This document shows, one piece after another, positions 7,334 through 14,160 of a stretch of 19,519 nt of DNA. Made by a program: the position numbers and the translations under genes. The notes beneath the pieces were generated by a model. It had not been told where the DNA came from, made no database searches, and saw nothing but the letters and a program-made list of their open reading frames with translations. The stretch is from positions 1 to 19,519 of the forward strand of contig NZ_JACSYA010000051.1 in the NCBI RefSeq assembly GCF_029870285.1, read 5' to 3'. Source of the stretch: Delftia sp. PS-11. GTDB taxonomy: Bacteria; Pseudomonadota; Gammaproteobacteria; Burkholderiales; Burkholderiaceae_C. Within the stretch, counting starts at the first letter, position 1, and each line of letters opens with the position of its first letter.

Positions 7334-8218
7334 ATGGAAACACGGCACCTGCGCTACTTTCTGGCGGTCATGGACCACGGCAGCGTCAGCCGCGCAGCCG
7401 ACTGGCTGGGCATTGCCCAGCCTGCGCTGAGCCAGACCCTGGCGCGCATGGAAAAAGACCTGGGCGTGCAACTGTTCCAGCGCTCGCGCCAGGGGGCACA
7501 GCCCACGGCAGCCGCCCTGGCCATGCTCGACGATGTGCGCACCAGCGTGGCGCGCATCGACGCGGCGGCCAGCCGTGCGCGCGAAATTGCCAAAGGCAGC
7601 GCGGGCCAGCTCACCGTGGGGCTGGTGTCGTCAGCCCTGTTCGACACCCTGCCCCGCGCCCTGCGCGCGCTGCGGCGGCAGGCGCCCGGCGTGCGGGTCA
7701 TCCTGCGCGAAATGAGCAATGCCGAACAGGCCGAGGCGCTGCAGACCGGCGCCATCGACATCGGCCTCATGCACACGCCCGTGGCCGTCGGCGGGCGCAT
7801 GCGCGAGCGCCAGCTGCTGCGCGAGCGCCTGCTGGCGGCCGTGCCCGATGAATTCGAGGTCGGCACCGACGGCCGGGTGGGCCTGGCCCAGATCGCCGAA
7901 GCCGGGCTGGTGATGTACCCGCAGGCACAGCTGCCGGTGCTGCATGCGGGCATCCTGGATGCGCTGCGCAAGGCCGGGCACGATGCCCGCGTGGTGCAGG
8001 AAGCCAACCGCACCCTCACTGTGCTGGCCTGCGTGGCGGGCGGCTGCGGCGTAGCGCTGCTGCCGAGCTGGATACGTTCGCTGAACTTCCGGGGCGTTCG
8101 CTTTTGCGAAGTGCGCGATGGCCAGGCCCTGCCCAGCTTCGACCTCAGCGCCATCTGGCCTGCGCGCTCCACGCCGACGCTGGCCGATCTGTTTGCCCAT
8201 CTCGACCTTGGAGATTGA
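7334..8218 (+). CDS. LysR-family transcriptional regulator
   Basis: The 294-residue protein has the LysR N-terminal winged helix-turn-helix (METRHLRYFLAVMDHGSVSRAADWLGIAQPALS... through about residue 65), a linker helix, and an effector domain beginning at GQLTVGLVSSALFDTLP (about residue 90). The second subdomain shows VLACVAGGCGVALLPSW near 230-245, the usual pattern before the C-terminus. It is divergent from the amidohydrolase-Bug operon, which is its most likely target. The inducer would then be an organic acid related to that pathway. The following SDR gene on the same strand, 75 bases downstream, might be co-transcribed. The effector is not predictable from sequence. Confidence 0.93.
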   Translation: METRHLRYFLAVMDHGSVSRAADWLGIAQPALSQTLARMEKDLGVQLFQRSRQGAQPTAAALAMLDDVRTSVARIDAAASRAREIAKGSAGQLTVGLVSSALFDTLPRALRALRRQAPGVRVILREMSNAEQAEALQTGAIDIGLMHTPVAVGGRMRERQLLRERLLAAVPDEFEVGTDGRVGLAQIAEAGLVMYPQAQLPVLHAGILDALRKAGHDARVVQEANRTLTVLACVAGGCGVALLPSWIRSLNFRGVRFCEVRDGQALPSFDLSAIWPARSTPTLADLFAHLDLGD

Positions 8219-8293
8219 ACGCAAGAAACGGATGGCAGGCAGCGGCGCCGCTGGATACAACTGAGGCCATCTTCACCACAGGAAAGGCCAGCC

Positions 8294-9064
8294 ATGCAGT
8301 CATTGAAATTGAAGGGAAAAGTCGCCATCATCACCGGCGCCAGCTCAGGCATAGGCCAGGAAGCTGCCAGGCTGTTTGCCGCCGCTGGCGCCAGGCTGGT
8401 GCTCACAGCCCGGCGCGAAGCCGAACTGCAGGCACTGGCCGCCGACATCCAGGCCCAGGGCGGCGAAGCACTGGCCATTGCCGGAGACATCCGCGACGAG
8501 GCACTGGCACAGGAGCTGGTCCAGGCCGCCACGGCCCGTTTCGGCGGCCTGGACATCGCATTCAACAACGCAGGCATGACAGGGCAGGCCTGCAGCCTGC
8601 CCGACATGCCGCTGGCCGAATGGCAGCAGGTGCTGGACACCAATCTCACCAGCGCATTCCTGGGCGCACGCCACCAGATCCCGGCCCTACTGGCTCGCGG
8701 CGGCGGTTCGCTGATTTTCACCTCCAGCTTCGTCGGCCATACCGCAGGGCTGCCGGGCATGGGCGCCTATGCCGCCGCCAAGGCGGGGCTTGTCGGCCTG
8801 ACCCAGGTGATTGCCGCAGAATTCGGCGCACGCGGCATCCGAGCCAATGCCCTGCTGCCCGGCGGCACGGACACGCCCATGGGCCGCGCCAGCACGCCCA
8901 CGCCCCAGGCACGCGCCTATGTCGAGGGTCTGCATGCGCTGCGCCGGCTGGCGCAGCCCGAGGAAATTGCCCGCGCCGCGCTGTTTCTGGCCAGCGATGA
9001 TGCCAGCTTCGTGACTGGCACGGCACTGCTGGTGGATGGCGGTGTATCCATCAGCCGTCCCTGA
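8294..9064 (+). CDS. Short-chain dehydrogenase/reductase (SDR)
   Basis: This 256-residue classical SDR oxidises or reduces a hydroxyl/keto group with NAD(P). Motifs are TGASSGIG (14-21) for cofactor binding, NNAG (91-94), the catalytic serine at S144/S145, Y159 and K163 in YAAAK, and the C-terminal DDASFVTGTALLVDGG. The AR after strand 2 (TARRE, 38-42) gives a basic residue that tends to favour NADP over NAD. AGGAAAGG precedes the ATG. It lies 75 bases after the LysR gene on the same strand. Together with the divergent amidohydrolase and Bug genes it may form one catabolic locus. The substrate is unknown. Confidence 0.9.
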   Translation: MQSLKLKGKVAIITGASSGIGQEAARLFAAAGARLVLTARREAELQALAADIQAQGGEALAIAGDIRDEALAQELVQAATARFGGLDIAFNNAGMTGQACSLPDMPLAEWQQVLDTNLTSAFLGARHQIPALLARGGGSLIFTSSFVGHTAGLPGMGAYAAAKAGLVGLTQVIAAEFGARGIRANALLPGGTDTPMGRASTPTPQARAYVEGLHALRRLAQPEEIARAALFLASDDASFVTGTALLVDGGVSISRP

Positions 9065-9084
9065 ACTGGCCTATTGAGGCATCT

Positions 9085-9101
9085 GCTTTACTTTGTAAAG
9101 C
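9085..9101. other. Perfect 7-bp hairpin after the SDR gene
   Basis: GCTTTAC-TTT-GTAAAGC forms a perfect 7-bp stem with a three-base loop, 21 bases after the SDR stop and 119 bases before the Fur/Zur-family start. There is no T-run after it, so termination is uncertain. As a 17-bp AT-rich dyad upstream of a Fur-family gene it could alternatively be an autoregulatory operator, though it does not match a Fur or Zur box I know. Confidence 0.4.
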
Positions 9102-9166
9102 GCAGCATCCGCGCAACGCCTGATGCGATCGTCCCGTAATTCCACATAATGGATCGCCATGAGGGA

Positions 9167-9195
9167 CAGGGAGCCCCCCCGAAAGGGTGCCCCTG
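9167..9195 (+). promoter_or_regulatory. GC-rich leader hairpin upstream of the Fur/Zur-family gene
   Basis: CAGGG-A-GC-C-CCC pairs with GGG-T-GC-CCCTG around a CCGAAA loop, giving about ten G-C-rich pairs with one bulge and one mismatch. It ends about 15 bases before the GGAAG ribosome-binding site of the gene starting at 9220. If it lies in the transcript it would be a stable leader structure that could dampen translation. No known riboswitch class was recognised. Confidence 0.35.
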
Positions 9196-9219
9196 CCTGG
9201 GACCCATAACAGGAAGCCT

Positions 9220-9615
9220 ATGGAACGCTCGACGCGCCAACGCAGTTCGATACGCGCGGTCATGGAGGCAGCAGGACGGCCTCTTTTGCCCGCTGAAATC
9301 TTGAATGCAGCCCAGCATGCCGTACCAGCCATTGGCCTGGCCACGGTCTACCGCAACATCAAACAACTGGCCGAGGCTGGCGAAGTACAGTCCGTTGAAC
9401 TGCCCGGCGAGGCCACGCGCTATGCGTTGGCCGAACATGCACACCACCACCATTTCCGCTGCACGCACTGCGAACGTGTCTTCAATGTGTATGCCTGTCC
9501 CGGCAGCATGCAGGAACTGGCACCGCCAGGATTCGTGGTCGAGCGCCATGCGCTGACCCTTTACGGCACCTGCGGCGACTGCGGCCAGGACCGTGCGGCA
9601 GCAAAGCACGGCTAG
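9220..9615 (+). CDS. Fur-family metalloregulator, Zur-like
   Basis: This 131-residue Fur-superfamily repressor has a winged helix with the recognition segment AIGLATVYRNIKQLAEAG (37-54). A His-rich metal-binding hinge (EHAHHHHF, 72-79) follows, then the two structural zinc CxxC pairs C81/C84 and C118/C121. The shortened dimerisation domain and the HAHHHH run resemble Zur-type proteins more than Fur, so zinc is the likeliest cofactor; this is a family-level inference. The ATG at 9220 is preceded by GGAAG; the frame is open 11 codons upstream without a good ribosome site. No zinc-transport genes are adjacent, so its targets must be elsewhere. Confidence 0.88.
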   Translation: MERSTRQRSSIRAVMEAAGRPLLPAEILNAAQHAVPAIGLATVYRNIKQLAEAGEVQSVELPGEATRYALAEHAHHHHFRCTHCERVFNVYACPGSMQELAPPGFVVERHALTLYGTCGDCGQDRAAAKHG

Positions 9616-9682
9616 CAGACGCTGCGCCCCTGCCAGCTGCTCAGCCTGCAAATGGGTGGATGCGAATGCAATAGGCAAAACA

Positions 9683-9700
9683 GATATTCATAAAAATATC
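9683..9700. other. AT-rich inverted repeat downstream of the Zur-like gene
   Basis: GATATT (9683-9688) and AATATC (9695-9700) are perfect inverted arms around CATAAA. It lies 68 bases after the Zur-like stop inside an AT-rich island that contrasts with the GC-rich flanks. It could be a protein-binding site; a terminator is unlikely because the stem is weak. Confidence 0.3.
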
Positions 9701-9904
9701 ATTTCAATACATTTTCCGGGAATCAAGCGAAAGGCAAACCACCCTGCCATCAACCTGGGAACCCGGTCGATATGGCCGCCTATCCAGAATCAGCGCATTT
9801 TGCGGGCAGAGACAAGCAAACAGCCAGGGCAGCAGGCCGCCAGCAGTTCCTGCGCCCTTTGAAAGCCTGCCAGCAAAGCCATATTGGATATAATGCAAAC
9901 CGCT

Positions 9905-10026
9905 GGCAAAATGATTGCCGGCTTCTGAAGAAGCGCCTGACCGCATCATGCGGTCCTGATCATCGTTTCAACACAACGATGCTCTTTCTTCCTTCTGCGC
10001 ATGCACCAACTTCGGGCATTCCGAAG
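9905..10026 (+). ncRNA. Candidate structured 5' leader of the H-NS-like gene (five stem-loops)
   Basis: Five perfect short stem-loops occur in series: GGCAA/TTGCC (9905-9919), GCTTC/GAAGC with a TGAA loop (9921-9934), GACCGCA/TGCGGTC with a TCA loop (9939-9955), CATCGTT/AACGATG with a seven-base loop (9961-9981) and CTTCGG/CCGAAG with a GCATT loop (10010-10026). They begin about ten bases after a TATAAT (9889-9894), so transcription could start just before the first stem. The leader would then be close to 200 bases. It does not match a riboswitch I recognise. It could be a cis-acting leader, an attenuator or a separate small RNA. Confidence 0.45.
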
Positions 10027-10096
10027 CCAGTCCTAGGTCTTAGTGCTTGCTGCGCAGCTTTCATCCATAGCCGCACCGAGAAATACGCTGACCAAT

Positions 10097-10375
10097 ATGT
10101 CTACATACCAAGAGCTGATTGCCCAAAAGAAACTGCTGGACCAGCAAATCAACGAAGCCCGCAAGCTGGAATCCAAGGCCGCGCTGGCAGAAGTGCAGGA
10201 GCTGATCAAGGAGTTCGGCTTCACGGCACAGCAGGTCTTCCCCTGGAAGCCCGATGGCAAGAAAAGCGCGCCAGCCAAGTACCAGGACCCCGATACCGGC
10301 AAGACCTGGACCGGCCGTGGCAAGCCGCCGAACTGGATTCTTGGCAAGGACCGCACCCTGTTCGAGATCCAGTGA
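10097..10375 (+). CDS. H-NS-family nucleoid-associated protein
   Basis: The 92-residue protein has the two-part H-NS architecture: an N-terminal coiled-coil oligomerisation helix (STYQELIAQKKLLDQQINEA... to about residue 40) and a C-terminal DNA-binding domain. The latter includes YQDPDTGKTWTGRGKPPNW (62-80), where TGRGKPP is the AT-hook-like loop that inserts in the minor groove of AT-rich DNA. The short form is usual in Burkholderiales (BpH3/Bv3F-like). It silences AT-rich or horizontally acquired genes and compacts DNA. The ATG at 10097 starts MSTYQEL, the typical beginning; the frame is open 18 codons upstream. The ribosome site is weak (GAGAAA, about 13 bases away), so translation may depend on the structured leader. 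Confidence 0.93.
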   Translation: MSTYQELIAQKKLLDQQINEARKLESKAALAEVQELIKEFGFTAQQVFPWKPDGKKSAPAKYQDPDTGKTWTGRGKPPNWILGKDRTLFEIQ

Positions 10376-10385
10376 TCTCGCCGCC

Positions 10386-10422
10386 GCGCATGCACGCCGC
10401 CGTACGGGCTTCGTGCATGCGC
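10386..10422. terminator. Hairpin between convergent H-NS-like and Rid genes
   Basis: GCGCATGCACG (10386-10396) and CGTGCATGCGC (10412-10422) are perfect 11-base inverted arms around a 15-base loop. The hairpin sits in the 63-base gap between the convergent H-NS-like and Rid-protein stop codons, where a bidirectional terminator is expected. There is no T-tract on either side, so it may act with Rho or as an RNA 3'-end stabiliser rather than as an intrinsic terminator. Confidence 0.55.
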
Positions 10423-10438
10423 TGGCTGCCCGGCTGGA

Positions 10439-10843
10439 TCAGCCCGGCACCACGGCCGTGACCTCGATCTCCACCTTGGCACGGTCCTCCACCAGGTCTG
10501 CCACCTGCACGGCCGTCATGGCCGGGAAATGCCGCCCGATCAGTTCGCGGTAGTGTTTGCCGATGGCAGGATAGGCGGCCACGTATTCCTCCTTGTCCTT
10601 GACATACCAGGTCATGCGCACAATGTGCTCGGGCTTTGCCCCGCCCTCGGCCAGAATCGCCACGATGTTGGCCAGCGTCTGGCGCACCTGATCGGCAAAA
10701 TCGTCCGACTCGAACTGTTGCTGGCCATTCCAGCCGATCTGGCCACCGACGAACAGCAGCCGCGAGCCAACCGTCATCTCGGTCATCATGCCGTTGGAAT
10801 AGCCGCGTGGGGCCAGCCAGTCGGGGGGTTGCAGAATTTTCAT
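10439..10843 (-). CDS. Rid (YjgF/YER057c/UK114) family protein, probable enamine/imine deaminase of the aminobenzoate operon
   Basis: Rid proteins speed hydrolysis of enamines/imines to ketones and ammonia; 2-aminomuconate deaminases of aminophenol pathways belong to this family. The 134-residue protein has VGSRLLFVGGQIGWNG (25-40), FADQVRQTLANIVAILAEGGA (49-69), MTWYVKD (77-83) and KVEIEVTAVV at the C-terminus, including the conserved glutamate E125. Where RidA has the arginine that binds the substrate carboxylate (PxRTxV), this protein has Met109 (FPAMTAVQV), so it is not a standard 2-aminoacrylate deaminase. The ATG at 10843 with AGGATG upstream follows the thioesterase stop by four bases. 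As the last gene of the operon it may remove the amino group from a ring-derived CoA intermediate; that role is inferred. Confidence 0.88.
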   Translation of the reverse strand: MKILQPPDWLAPRGYSNGMMTEMTVGSRLLFVGGQIGWNGQQQFESDDFADQVRQTLANIVAILAEGGAKPEHIVRMTWYVKDKEEYVAAYPAIGKHYRELIGRHFPAMTAVQVADLVEDRAKVEIEVTAVVPG

Positions 10844-10847
10844 TGCA

Positions 10848-11300
10848 TCATCCTGTTCTCTTGGAGTCCGTAAAACCGTCCTGGGGCACACAATAAGCCT
10901 GCAGCCGCTCGCGCAGATCCTGCGGCAGCGGCATGGCCTTCATGCTGCGCAGGTCCATGGTGACGATGGTCAGGCGCGCAGACAGCCGTGGCTGGCCATC
11001 GGCCCCCTCGAAGCGCACATCGAACTGGAAGGATGCACCGCCAATGCGGCGCACCTCCAGCACCTGGCGCAGTGTCTCGTTCCAGCGGCTGGGTGCCGTG
11101 AAATCACAGTGCACCGACACCGTGGGCGTGCCGATCCTGCGCTGCACATGCAGCACATGCCAGGGCAGGCCCATGCCCTGCTCGAACCACGCCTCGACCA
11201 GATCGTTGACCATCTCGAAATAGCGCGGATAGAAAACAATGCCCGCCGGATCGCAATGGCGAAACAGCACCTGCACCTGACTGACAAAAGCGGCTGCCAT
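10848..11300 (-). CDS. Acyl-CoA thioesterase, 4-hydroxybenzoyl-CoA thioesterase (4HBT/YbgC) family
   Basis: This 150-residue single hot-dog domain protein hydrolyses acyl- or aroyl-CoA thioesters. The active-site signature is clear: FRHCDPAGIVFYPRYFEMVNDLVE, with D17 as the catalytic aspartate of the 4HBT/YbgC class. The later strands PTVSVHCDFTAPSRWNETL and ASFQFDVRFE are also typical. It follows the CoA-ligase stop after nine bases and precedes the Rid gene by four, so it belongs to the operon. It may recycle CoA by cleaving stalled aminobenzoyl-CoA or dead-end intermediates, or act on the pathway product. The exact substrate is unknown. The ribosome site is short (GAGG), so translational coupling to the ligase is likely. 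Confidence 0.9.
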   Translation of the reverse strand: MAAAFVSQVQVLFRHCDPAGIVFYPRYFEMVNDLVEAWFEQGMGLPWHVLHVQRRIGTPTVSVHCDFTAPSRWNETLRQVLEVRRIGGASFQFDVRFEGADGQPRLSARLTIVTMDLRSMKAMPLPQDLRERLQAYCVPQDGFTDSKRTG

Positions 11301-11309
11301 GGCGCGGCC

Positions 11310-12950
11310 TCAGTCCATCCTGCGAAGCGCAAAGCGCTGCAGCTTGCCGGTTTCGGTGCGCGGCAAGGCCGGCACGAAAGCGATGGCGCGCGGGTACTTG
11401 TAGGGCGCGATGGCGGATTTGACGAAATCCTGCAGCGCGGCGGCCAGCGCATCGCTGGCGTCAAAGCCCGGCTTGAGCACGACAAACGCCTTGACCACCT
11501 GGCCGCGCTCCTCATCGGGCGCGCCGATCACACCGCACTCGGCCACCGCCTCGTGGCGCAGCAGCGCATCCTCCACCTCGGGACCGGCGATGTTGTAGCC
11601 CGCCGAAATGATCATGTCGTCATTGCGCGCCTGGTAAAAAAAATACCCGTCGGCGTCGCGCACAAAGGTATCGCCAGGCAGATTCCAGCCATCCTGCACA
11701 AAGCGCTTCTGGCGCTCGTCGGCCAGATAGCGGCAGCCCGTGGGCCCCTTGATGGCCAGCCGCCCCGGTGTGCCATCGGGCAGGGGCTGCATCGCATCAT
11801 CGACCACCTGGGCCACATAGCCGGGAACGACCCTGCCGATGGCCCCTGCACGCACCTGCTCGGGCGGGCTCGACACAAAGACATGGATCAGCTCGGTGCC
11901 GCCAATGCCGTCGATCATCTCCAGGCCCGTGGCCTGCTTCCACAGCTGGCGCGTCGCATCGGGCAGCGCCTCCCCGGCAGACACGCTTTTCTGCAGCGAT
12001 GACAGATCAAAACGGCAGGCCTGCGCCGCCATCTGCCGGTAGAACGTCGGCGCGGTGAAAACAATCGTGGCCCGGAAATCGGCAATCAGCTGCAAAAGCC
12101 CCTCAGGCGTGAGCCTTTCGGCCAGCACCACGCTGGCGCCCACGCGCAGCGGAAAACACAGCAGCCCGCCCAGACCGAAGGTAAAGGCCAGCGGCGGCGT
12201 GCCGCAAAAGATATCGTCCGGCCCGGGCCGCAACACATGGCGTGGGAACAGGTCGCACATGGCCAGCACATCGCGGTGGAAATGCATGCAGCCCTTGGGT
12301 GCGCCCGTGGTGCCGCTGGTGAAGGCGATCAGGCAGACATCGTCGGCCGCCGTATCGCAGCAGGCAAAGGCATCGGGCTTGGCAGCGGCCAGCGCGTCCA
12401 GCGCATCAGGGGCTGTATCGTTGAAATACAGCACGCGCTCCAGGCCCGGGCAGTGGTATTCATGGCCGGGCTGCAGGCACAGCCGCACCTCCTCCTTGAG
12501 CCGCACGTCACACAGCACAGCCTGGACCTGGGCCTTGGCAATGACCTGCTGCAACTCCTTGGCACGCAGCAGCGGCATGGTCGGCACGGTGACCAGCCCG
12601 GCCTTGATGGCTGCCAGCCAGGAGGCAGCCATCATGGGGTTGTTGGGGCCGCGCAGCAGCAGCCGGTTGCCCGGCACCAGACGCAGATCCTCGGTCAGCA
12701 CATGGGCAATACGGTTGGTCAGCGCCTGCAGTTCGGCATAGGTCATGGCGGCCTGCCGGCCATCGTCCAGCCAGCGCAGCGCAACGCGCTGGCCATGGCC
12801 GCGCACGACCATGGCATCCACCAGCTCGGCCGCGCAGTTGATGCGCGCAGGATAGGCCACGTCCGGCCCGTCGAGCAGAAACTCGGGCCATTGCTCGGGC
12901 GGCGGCAGGTTGTCCCGGGCAAAAGTATCGATATGGGCAGATGCTTGCAT
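11310..12950 (-). CDS. abmG: Aryl-CoA ligase, probable 2-aminobenzoate-CoA ligase
   Basis: This adenylate-forming enzyme activates an aromatic acid to its CoA thioester with ATP (EC 6.2.1.32 if the substrate is 2-aminobenzoate). The 546-residue protein has the benzoate-CoA-ligase-type N-terminus, the P-loop TSGTTGAPKG (211-220), PLAFTFGLGG, the A5-type motif GIGGTELIHVFVSS, YFFYQARNDDMIISAGYNIAGPEVE for the hinge region, and the catalytic lysine K536 in TETGKLQRF. GGGAG precedes the ATG at 12950. It lies 39 bases after the acyl-CoA dehydrogenase. 2-Aminobenzoate is chosen because the operon contains the fused monooxygenase/reductase specific to that pathway; 4-hydroxybenzoate, benzoate or salicylate ligase activity cannot be excluded from sequence alone. 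Confidence 0.85.
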   Translation of the reverse strand: MQASAHIDTFARDNLPPPEQWPEFLLDGPDVAYPARINCAAELVDAMVVRGHGQRVALRWLDDGRQAAMTYAELQALTNRIAHVLTEDLRLVPGNRLLLRGPNNPMMAASWLAAIKAGLVTVPTMPLLRAKELQQVIAKAQVQAVLCDVRLKEEVRLCLQPGHEYHCPGLERVLYFNDTAPDALDALAAAKPDAFACCDTAADDVCLIAFTSGTTGAPKGCMHFHRDVLAMCDLFPRHVLRPGPDDIFCGTPPLAFTFGLGGLLCFPLRVGASVVLAERLTPEGLLQLIADFRATIVFTAPTFYRQMAAQACRFDLSSLQKSVSAGEALPDATRQLWKQATGLEMIDGIGGTELIHVFVSSPPEQVRAGAIGRVVPGYVAQVVDDAMQPLPDGTPGRLAIKGPTGCRYLADERQKRFVQDGWNLPGDTFVRDADGYFFYQARNDDMIISAGYNIAGPEVEDALLRHEAVAECGVIGAPDEERGQVVKAFVVLKPGFDASDALAAALQDFVKSAIAPYKYPRAIAFVPALPRTETGKLQRFALRRMD

Positions 12951-12989
12951 GCAATGCTCCCTGGGTTGGCGTTGATGGGGTCCTGCCGC

Positions 12990-14159
12990 TCAGGACTTGA
13001 GCAGTTCGCGCGCGATGATGAGCTTTTGCACCTCGGTCGCGCCCTCATAGATGCGCAGCGCGCGAATCTCGCGGTACAGCGTCTCCACGGGCATGCCCGA
13101 GACCACGCCAGCGCCACCGAACATCTGCAGCGCGCGGTCGATCACGGCCTGGGCCGACTCGGTGGCCGTCATCTTGGCCATGGCAGCCTCGCGCGTGGTG
13201 CGCACCTTCTGCACATCGCGCATCCAGGCGGCGCGGTAGGTCAGCAGGGCTGCGGCATCGATGGCCGTATCCATGTCGCCCAGCGCGGCCTGGGTCAGCT
13301 GCAGGTCGCCCAGGGTCTGGCCGAACATGCGGCGCGACTTCGCGCGGGCCAGGCCCTCGTCCAGCGCGCGGCGCGCAAAGCCCAAAGCGGCAGCGGCCAC
13401 CGAGGCGCGGAAGATGTCCAGCGTCATCATCGCCAGCTTGAAACCCTGGCCAGGCTCGCCCAGGCGCTGCGACACCGGAATGCGGCAGCCGTCAAAGCGC
13501 AGGGTGGCCAGCGGATGCGGGGCGATCAGATCAATGCGCTCGGCAATGGACAGGCCCGGCGTGTCCGCATCGACCACAAAGGCGCTGATGCCGCGTGCCC
13601 CCGGCGCCTCGCCGGTGCGCGCGAACACGCAATAGAAGTCGGCAATGCCGCCATTGGAAATCCAGGTCTTGCTGCCATCGAGCACATAGTGGTCGCCCTC
13701 CAGCCGCGCCTCGCAGGCCATGGCCGCCACGTCCGAGCCTGCGTCCGGCTCGGACAGCGCAAAGGCCGCGATGGCCTCGCCGCGCGCCACGCGCGGCAGG
13801 TAGCGCTCGCGCAGCGCGTCCGAGCCCATCAGCGAGATGGCGCCGCTGCCCAGGCCCTGCATGGCAAAGGCAAAATCGGCCAGCCCCGCATGGCGCGCCA
13901 GGGTCTCGCGCAAAATGCAGACCGCGCGCGAATCCACCTCGGGCAAGGCCCCGCCCCAGGCACCGCCGGGGCCGGCAGGCACCGCATAGCGCAGCCAGCC
14001 TGCCTGGCCCAGGGCCCTGACCAGCTTCCTGCAGGCTGCATCGGCATCATGGTGGTCCACATCGCCCAGCGACTGCGCGCACCAGGCATCGGCCTCGTGC
14101 GCCAGCGCACGGTGGGCGTCATCGAAGAAAGGCCAGTCCAGCCAACTGGAGTCACGCAT
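12990..14159 (-). CDS. Acyl-CoA dehydrogenase family flavoprotein
   Basis: The 389-residue FAD enzyme would desaturate a cyclic or opened CoA-thioester in the beta-oxidation-like part of the pathway and pass electrons to ETF. Visible are [15 protein letters not shown] (FAD-contact strand), [21 protein letters not shown], the [28 protein letters not shown] stretch, [41 protein letters not shown] and the C-terminal [19 protein letters not shown]372 in YEG is the usual catalytic base position. The ATG at 14159 follows the crotonase stop by one base and is preceded by GAGGGG; the longer open frame upstream only reads across the crotonase gene. Length and motifs are normal for the family, and the gene appears intact. 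Confidence 0.92.
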   Translation of the reverse strand: MRDSSWLDWPFFDDAHRALAHEADAWCAQSLGDVDHHDADAACRKLVRALGQAGWLRYAVPAGPGGAWGGALPEVDSRAVCILRETLARHAGLADFAFAMQGLGSGAISLMGSDALRERYLPRVARGEAIAAFALSEPDAGSDVAAMACEARLEGDHYVLDGSKTWISNGGIADFYCVFARTGEAPGARGISAFVVDADTPGLSIAERIDLIAPHPLATLRFDGCRIPVSQRLGEPGQGFKLAMMTLDIFRASVAAAALGFARRALDEGLARAKSRRMFGQTLGDLQLTQAALGDMDTAIDAAALLTYRAAWMRDVQKVRTTREAAMAKMTATESAQAVIDRALQMFGGAGVVSGMPVETLYREIRALRIYEGATEVQKLIIARELLKS

Positions 14160-14160
14160 C

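Larger units (their letters stand above)
9616..10096 (+). other. 481-base gap between the Zur-like and H-NS-like genes
   Basis: No coding sequence is supported here. The left part (about 9675-9720) is an AT-rich island with GATATT/AATATC arms at 9683-9700. A consensus TATAAT at 9889-9894 could be the -10 box for the H-NS-like gene, although no good -35 is spaced correctly. It is followed by a run of stem-loops (9905-10026) and then a weakly structured stretch to the H-NS-like ATG. AT-rich DNA in front of an H-NS-type gene is compatible with autoregulation, which is inference. Confidence 0.5.

Noticed and set aside
7354..8760. Minus-strand open frame of 468 codons opposite the LysR and SDR genes
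   Set aside because: It crosses two genes with clear motifs on the plus strand; the Ser/Arg/Ala-rich translation is typical of a shadow frame.
9905..10026. Intrinsic terminator of the Zur-like gene
   Set aside because: The stems are short and none is followed by a proper T-run; they lie almost 300 bases after the stop and just after a TATAAT box, so a leader for the next gene fits better.
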